NCBI GenBank assembly: GCA_013824055.1
Contig: PNNE01000331.1
Location: 1 to 9,431 of the forward strand
DNA length: 9,431 nt
From: Rhodobacter sp.
GTDB lineage: Bacteria > Pseudomonadota > Alphaproteobacteria > Rhodobacterales > Rhodobacteraceae
Direction of reading: 5' to 3'
Shown: one piece after another, positions 7,049 to 9,431 of the stretch
Numbering within the stretch: position 1 is the stretch's first letter
Layout: every line of letters starts with the position of its first letter
The notes under the pieces: generated by a model
What the model saw: the letters and a program-made list of their open reading frames with translations, nothing else
Told to the model about the DNA's origin: nothing
Databases searched by the model: none
Position numbers and translations under genes: made by a program

Positions 7049-7086
7049 TTGAAAGTGATGCGGGCTTTCTATGGATTAACAGAAAG
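7049..7086. promoter_or_regulatory. Inverted repeats and possible promoter in the lysR-puuD spacer
   Basis: CTTTCT (7065-7070) and AGAAAG (7081-7086) form an exact 6-bp inverted repeat around 10 nt of AT-rich sequence. A third half-site, GAAAG (7051-7055), lies upstream and is also complementary to the CTTTC arm. TTGAAA (7049-7054) could be the puuD -35 box, with a poor -10 such as GATTAA (7074-7079, 19-nt spacer), which would place the repeat over the promoter. The dyad is a plausible binding site for the divergent LysR protein; its geometry (T-N10-A) is one base short of the standard T-N11-A. Confidence 0.4.
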
Positions 7087-7130
7087 GTGCCGCGCGGGAT
7101 AGCGTTTCGACAAAGCCGGGAGGTGTCACG

Positions 7131-8363
7131 ATGTACGACTGGGTGGTTCTGTGGGAATGGGTCGAGATCGCGGCGCGCTGGGTGCATGTGATCACGGCGA
7201 TCGCCTGGATCGGGTCAAGCTTCTATTTCATCGCGCTGGACCTTGGGTTGCACCGGGACCGAAACCTTGCCAGCGGCGCTGACGGCGAGGAATGGCAGGT
7301 CCACGGCGGCGGGTTCTACCACATCCAGAAATACCTCGTGGCACCGAGCGCGATGCCGGACCACCTGGTCTGGTTCAAGTGGGAAAGCTACGCGACCTGG
7401 CTGTCGGGCTTCGCCATGCTGGTGCTGGTCTACTACCTGGGCGCCGAGATGTTCCTGATCGACCCCACGGTGATGGAGCTTTCGGTCGGCCAGGCGGTGG
7501 CGATCTCGCTGGCGTCGCTGGCCTTTGGCTGGGTCGCCTACAACACGCTCTGCAAGGTCTTTGTCAACGCCGACCAGAACGTGCTGATGGTGGTGCTGTT
7601 CGTCGTGCTGGTGGGGATGTCGTGGTTCTACGCGCAAGTCTTCAGCGGCCGGGCGGCGCTCTTGCATCTGGGGGCCTTCACGGCCAGCATCATGTCGGGG
7701 AACGTGTTCTTCGTGATCATGCCGAACCAGCGGATCGTGGTGGCCGACCTGAAGGCGGGCCGCAAGCCGGACCCGAAATACGGCAAGATCGCCAAGCAGC
7801 GCAGCACGCACAACAACTATCTGACGCTGCCGGTCGTTTTCCTGATGCTGTCGAACCATTACCCCCTGGTCTTCGCGACCGAGTGGAACTGGGTGATCGC
7901 GTCGCTGGTCTTTCTGATGGGGGTGACGATCCGGCACTGGTTCAACACCAGGCATGCGCGGCAGGGCAACCCGCACTGGACCTGGTTCGTGACAGTGCTG
8001 CTGTTCCTGATCATCGCCTGGCTGTCCACGGCACCGATGCGGACCGTCGACGGCGAGGCCAGGCTGCAAGGCGCGGCGCTGGTCTATGCCTCGGCGGACG
8101 GGTTCGAGGATGTGGTCGGCATCGTGCTGGGCCGCTGTTCGATGTGCCATGCGGCGGAACCGTCTTGGCAAGGCCTGCACTGGGCACCCAAAGGCGTGGT
8201 GCTGGAGACCGAGGCGCAGATCGCGCATGAGGCGCGGCGGATCTACCTGCAGTCGGGCGTGACCCATGCGATGCCGCCGGGCAACCTGAGCTACATGGAA
8301 CCGCAAGAGCGTGCGGCGATCGTGGAGTGGTTCCGGCGGGCGGGGAAAGAGGACCCGGTGTAG
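7131..8363 (+). CDS. puuD: Membrane cytochrome c urate oxidase (urate hydroxylase) PuuD
   Basis: Integral inner-membrane enzyme that oxidises urate to 5-hydroxyisourate and passes electrons through a covalently bound haem, instead of making hydrogen peroxide as soluble uricase does. The protein has 410 residues. Residues 1 to about 301 are the PuuD/DUF989 membrane domain with about eight hydrophobic segments, including ones near 14-36, 85-105, 121-140, 150-170, 230-248, 254-268 and 284-301. The soluble C-terminal domain is a class I cytochrome c with the haem motif CSMCH (C336, C339, H340) and a likely axial Met in HAMPPGN (M381). Haem c attachment implies that this domain faces the periplasm. 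GGGAGG 7 nt before the ATG at 7131 supports the start. It is divergent from lysR and alone on its strand, with a palindromic terminator behind it. Its product feeds UraH. Confidence 0.95.
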   Translation: MYDWVVLWEWVEIAARWVHVITAIAWIGSSFYFIALDLGLHRDRNLASGADGEEWQVHGGGFYHIQKYLVAPSAMPDHLVWFKWESYATWLSGFAMLVLVYYLGAEMFLIDPTVMELSVGQAVAISLASLAFGWVAYNTLCKVFVNADQNVLMVVLFVVLVGMSWFYAQVFSGRAALLHLGAFTASIMSGNVFFVIMPNQRIVVADLKAGRKPDPKYGKIAKQRSTHNNYLTLPVVFLMLSNHYPLVFATEWNWVIASLVFLMGVTIRHWFNTRHARQGNPHWTWFVTVLLFLIIAWLSTAPMRTVDGEARLQGAALVYASADGFEDVVGIVLGRCSMCHAAEPSWQGLHWAPKGVVLETEAQIAHEARRIYLQSGVTHAMPPGNLSYMEPQERAAIVEWFRRAGKEDPV

Positions 8364-8372
8364 GGCCGGGAC

Positions 8373-8416
8373 CAAAACTCTTCGAAGAGTTTTGCAAATT
8401 CCTTCGAAGGAATTTG
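8373..8416. terminator. Tandem perfect palindromes, probable bidirectional terminator
   Basis: Two perfect 22-bp palindromes abut with no gap: arms CAAAACTCTTC/GAAGAGTTTTG (8373-8394) and CAAATTCCTTC/GAAGGAATTTG (8395-8416). They fill the space between convergent puuD (TAG at 8361-8363) and the GFA gene (stop at 8420). Each folds into a hairpin capped by UCGA with A-rich 5' and U-rich 3' arm ends in both directions, the form of a bidirectional intrinsic terminator. The half-sites differ at three positions, and each change is matched on the opposite arm. This AT-rich island contrasts with the GC-rich surroundings. Confidence 0.75.
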
Positions 8417-8419
8417 GGC

Positions 8420-8812
8420 TCAACCCTCGGTCCGGCCGCTGCTCTCTCGGTCCCCGGCGTAGTGGCGCATCCCCGCGAACGCGGGCAGCCAATCCTCACG
8501 CCGGATGGTCCAGAGTTCGTAAGTCGGGCGGAACGCCGAAGGCTTGTCCAGCGCGCCAAGGTTGAGGCCGATTTCGTCACCGATCTGCGCAAAGACCGGA
8601 GAGCCGCAGGTCGGGCAGAAGCTGCGGTCGCGGAATGTCCGCGCCTCGCCGCTGATGACCACGGCGGCCTGCGGGAAGATCGCCGAGGCGTGGAACGGCG
8701 CGCCGTGGTGCTTGCGGCAGTCCATGCAGTGACACAGGCCGACGCGGTAGGGTTTGCCGGTGGCAGTGAAGCGCAGAGCGCCGCAAAGGCAGCCACCTGT
8801 CACGCTGTCCAT
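8420..8812 (-). CDS. GFA family zinc-binding protein
   Basis: Small cytosolic protein of 130 residues belonging to the GFA (glutathione-dependent formaldehyde-activating enzyme/CENP-V) fold. Zinc ligands are laid out as in the family: C8-L-C10 in GGCLCGALRF, C27-H-C29 and C32 in LCHCMDCRKHHGAPF, and C66/C69 in FCPTCGSPVF. Most members have no proven substrate, and the classical formaldehyde-glutathione role should not be assumed. I chose ATG 8812 because the protein then begins MDSVTGGCLCG, with a GGGGGAC ribosome binding site upstream. An in-frame extension to 8980 is possible but would overlap the upstream gene and has no family similarity. The ATG follows the sulfotransferase TGA by 1 nt, so the two are very likely co-transcribed. 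No link to purine metabolism is visible. Confidence 0.9.
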   Translation of the reverse strand: MDSVTGGCLCGALRFTATGKPYRVGLCHCMDCRKHHGAPFHASAIFPQAAVVISGEARTFRDRSFCPTCGSPVFAQIGDEIGLNLGALDKPSAFRPTYELWTIRREDWLPAFAGMRHYAGDRESSGRTEG

Positions 8813-8813
8813 G

Positions 8814-9431
8814 TCAGTCCCCCAGCTTGGCGTGAACCTCGTCCAGGTCAACCGGGCCTTTCGGCAGCTTGTTCCCCGGGTTTTCGAAATCATAGCGGAA
8901 CAGCTGGAAATCGCGTTTGTAGATTTCCCACATGAGGTGCATCGACAGGTCGTCGAAATAATCCTCGACCGGATGCGCACGCTTTGGCCCGTGGCCTTCG
9001 CTTTCGTTGAAACGGGGAATTGCGGCCAGATCGACGGGGTGCTTCGTCCGGATATTGTCCAGCACGACCTGCATGCCGGGATTGAAATCCTCGGTGAAGA
9101 AGATGTGGTTGTAGCGCCCGCCGTTGACGATGAAGGTCGAGACGTGACCGGCCATCGCCGACCAGTGGATGTCCGGCTCCATCGGCTTTTTCCAGCGGAT
9201 CGTGTCGCGGGCGAACAGGAGGAACCGGCGGAAGCTGGCGATCTGGTCGAAGTCCTGCTTGCCGTCGTCGCCGCCGACCTCGATCCCGTATTTCTGGATC
9301 AGCAGCGGCACCAGGTTGCCGCGGTAGCGCTTGCCGTTGCGCTGGATGCCGCAGATCTTGTCGAAGAACGAGGACAGGATGCGCGTGTAGGGGTTGCGGA
9401 CGCAGGTGAAGGCATAGACCTGCCGCGCGCG
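8814..9431 (-). CDS. Sulfotransferase family 2 protein, N-terminus beyond window edge
   Basis: C-terminal 205 residues of a PAPS-dependent sulfotransferase of the type acting on carbohydrates (Sulfotransfer_2). The frame is open to the window edge, so the start is missing; a GTG at 9311 lies inside the domain and is not the real start. Near the visible N-terminus is the 3'-phosphate-binding motif AFTCVRNPYTRILSSFFDKI, with the conserved Arg in VRNP and Ser in LSSF. Downstream are DIHWSAMAGH, IFFTEDF and a WEIYKRDFQLFRYDFE segment, all typical of the domain end. The 5'-phosphosulfate loop would lie outside the window. Bacterial members modify surface polysaccharides, but the acceptor is not predictable here. 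The TGA is 1 nt before the ATG of the GFA gene. Confidence 0.85.
   Translation of the reverse strand, partial: RARQVYAFTCVRNPYTRILSSFFDKICGIQRNGKRYRGNLVPLLIQKYGIEVGGDDGKQDFDQIASFRRFLLFARDTIRWKKPMEPDIHWSAMAGHVSTFIVNGGRYNHIFFTEDFNPGMQVVLDNIRTKHPVDLAAIPRFNESEGHGPKRAHPVEDYFDDLSMHLMWEIYKRDFQLFRYDFENPGNKLPKGPVDLDEVHAKLGD

Noticed and set aside
6038..7102. Plus-strand open frame of 354 codons opposite lysR
   Set aside because: The minus strand encodes a full-length LysR protein with all expected motifs; the antisense frame has none, and it begins right after the DUF2125 stop without a ribosome binding site.
7215..8492. Minus-strand open frame of 425 codons opposite puuD
   Set aside because: It is rich in Arg, His and Gln with no domain and reads through the palindromic terminator; puuD is unambiguous on the plus strand.
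8813..8980. N-terminal extension of the GFA protein by 56 residues
   Set aside because: It overlaps the sulfotransferase coding sequence in another frame and has no similarity to the family, whose members begin near the GGCLCG motif.

Overview
The window looks like a chromosomal segment of a high-GC alphaproteobacterium, most likely Rhodobacteraceae (Roseobacter/Rhodobacter group). This rests on strong GC bias at third codon positions, a DUF2125 exported protein typical of Rhodobacterales, a PuuD-type membrane cytochrome c urate oxidase, and an allantoinase fused to OHCU decarboxylase. The taxonomy is inferred from family knowledge, not from a search.

Positions 1-7100 and puuD (7131-8363) form a purine/urate catabolic locus. 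On the minus strand, reading right to left, are puuE-uraD (3933-2518), the bicupin (S)-ureidoglycine aminohydrolase (2521-1679), ureidoglycolate lyase allA (1599-1114) and an NCS2 xanthine/uracil-type permease (1032 to beyond position 1). The first two overlap by 4 nt. Divergent from puuE is the 5-hydroxyisourate hydrolase gene (4081-4434), followed by a signal-peptide DUF2125 protein (4538-6034). A LysR regulator (7024-6107) faces that gene and is itself divergent from puuD.

Together the genes give uptake of an oxidised purine, urate -> 5-hydroxyisourate (PuuD) -> OHCU (hydrolase) -> allantoin (UraD domain) -> allantoate (PuuE domain), and later ureidoglycine -> ureidoglycolate (bicupin) -> glyoxylate + urea (AllA). 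The allantoate -> ureidoglycine step (AllC-type) is not encoded here, nor is xanthine dehydrogenase.

The right end (8420-9431) is unrelated: a GFA-family zinc protein and a truncated family-2 sulfotransferase, almost abutting on the minus strand.

The notable non-coding structures are two abutting perfect 22-bp palindromes between puuD and the GFA gene (8373-8416), two hairpins between the DUF2125 gene and lysR (6052-6106), and short inverted repeats in the two divergent promoter regions (3934-4080 and 7025-7130). I see no tRNA, rRNA, CRISPR array or insertion sequence, and no gene-free stretch over 300 bases. I do not see a clearly undescribed system. The palindrome pair and the DUF2125 gene inside a purine locus deserve the closest second look.
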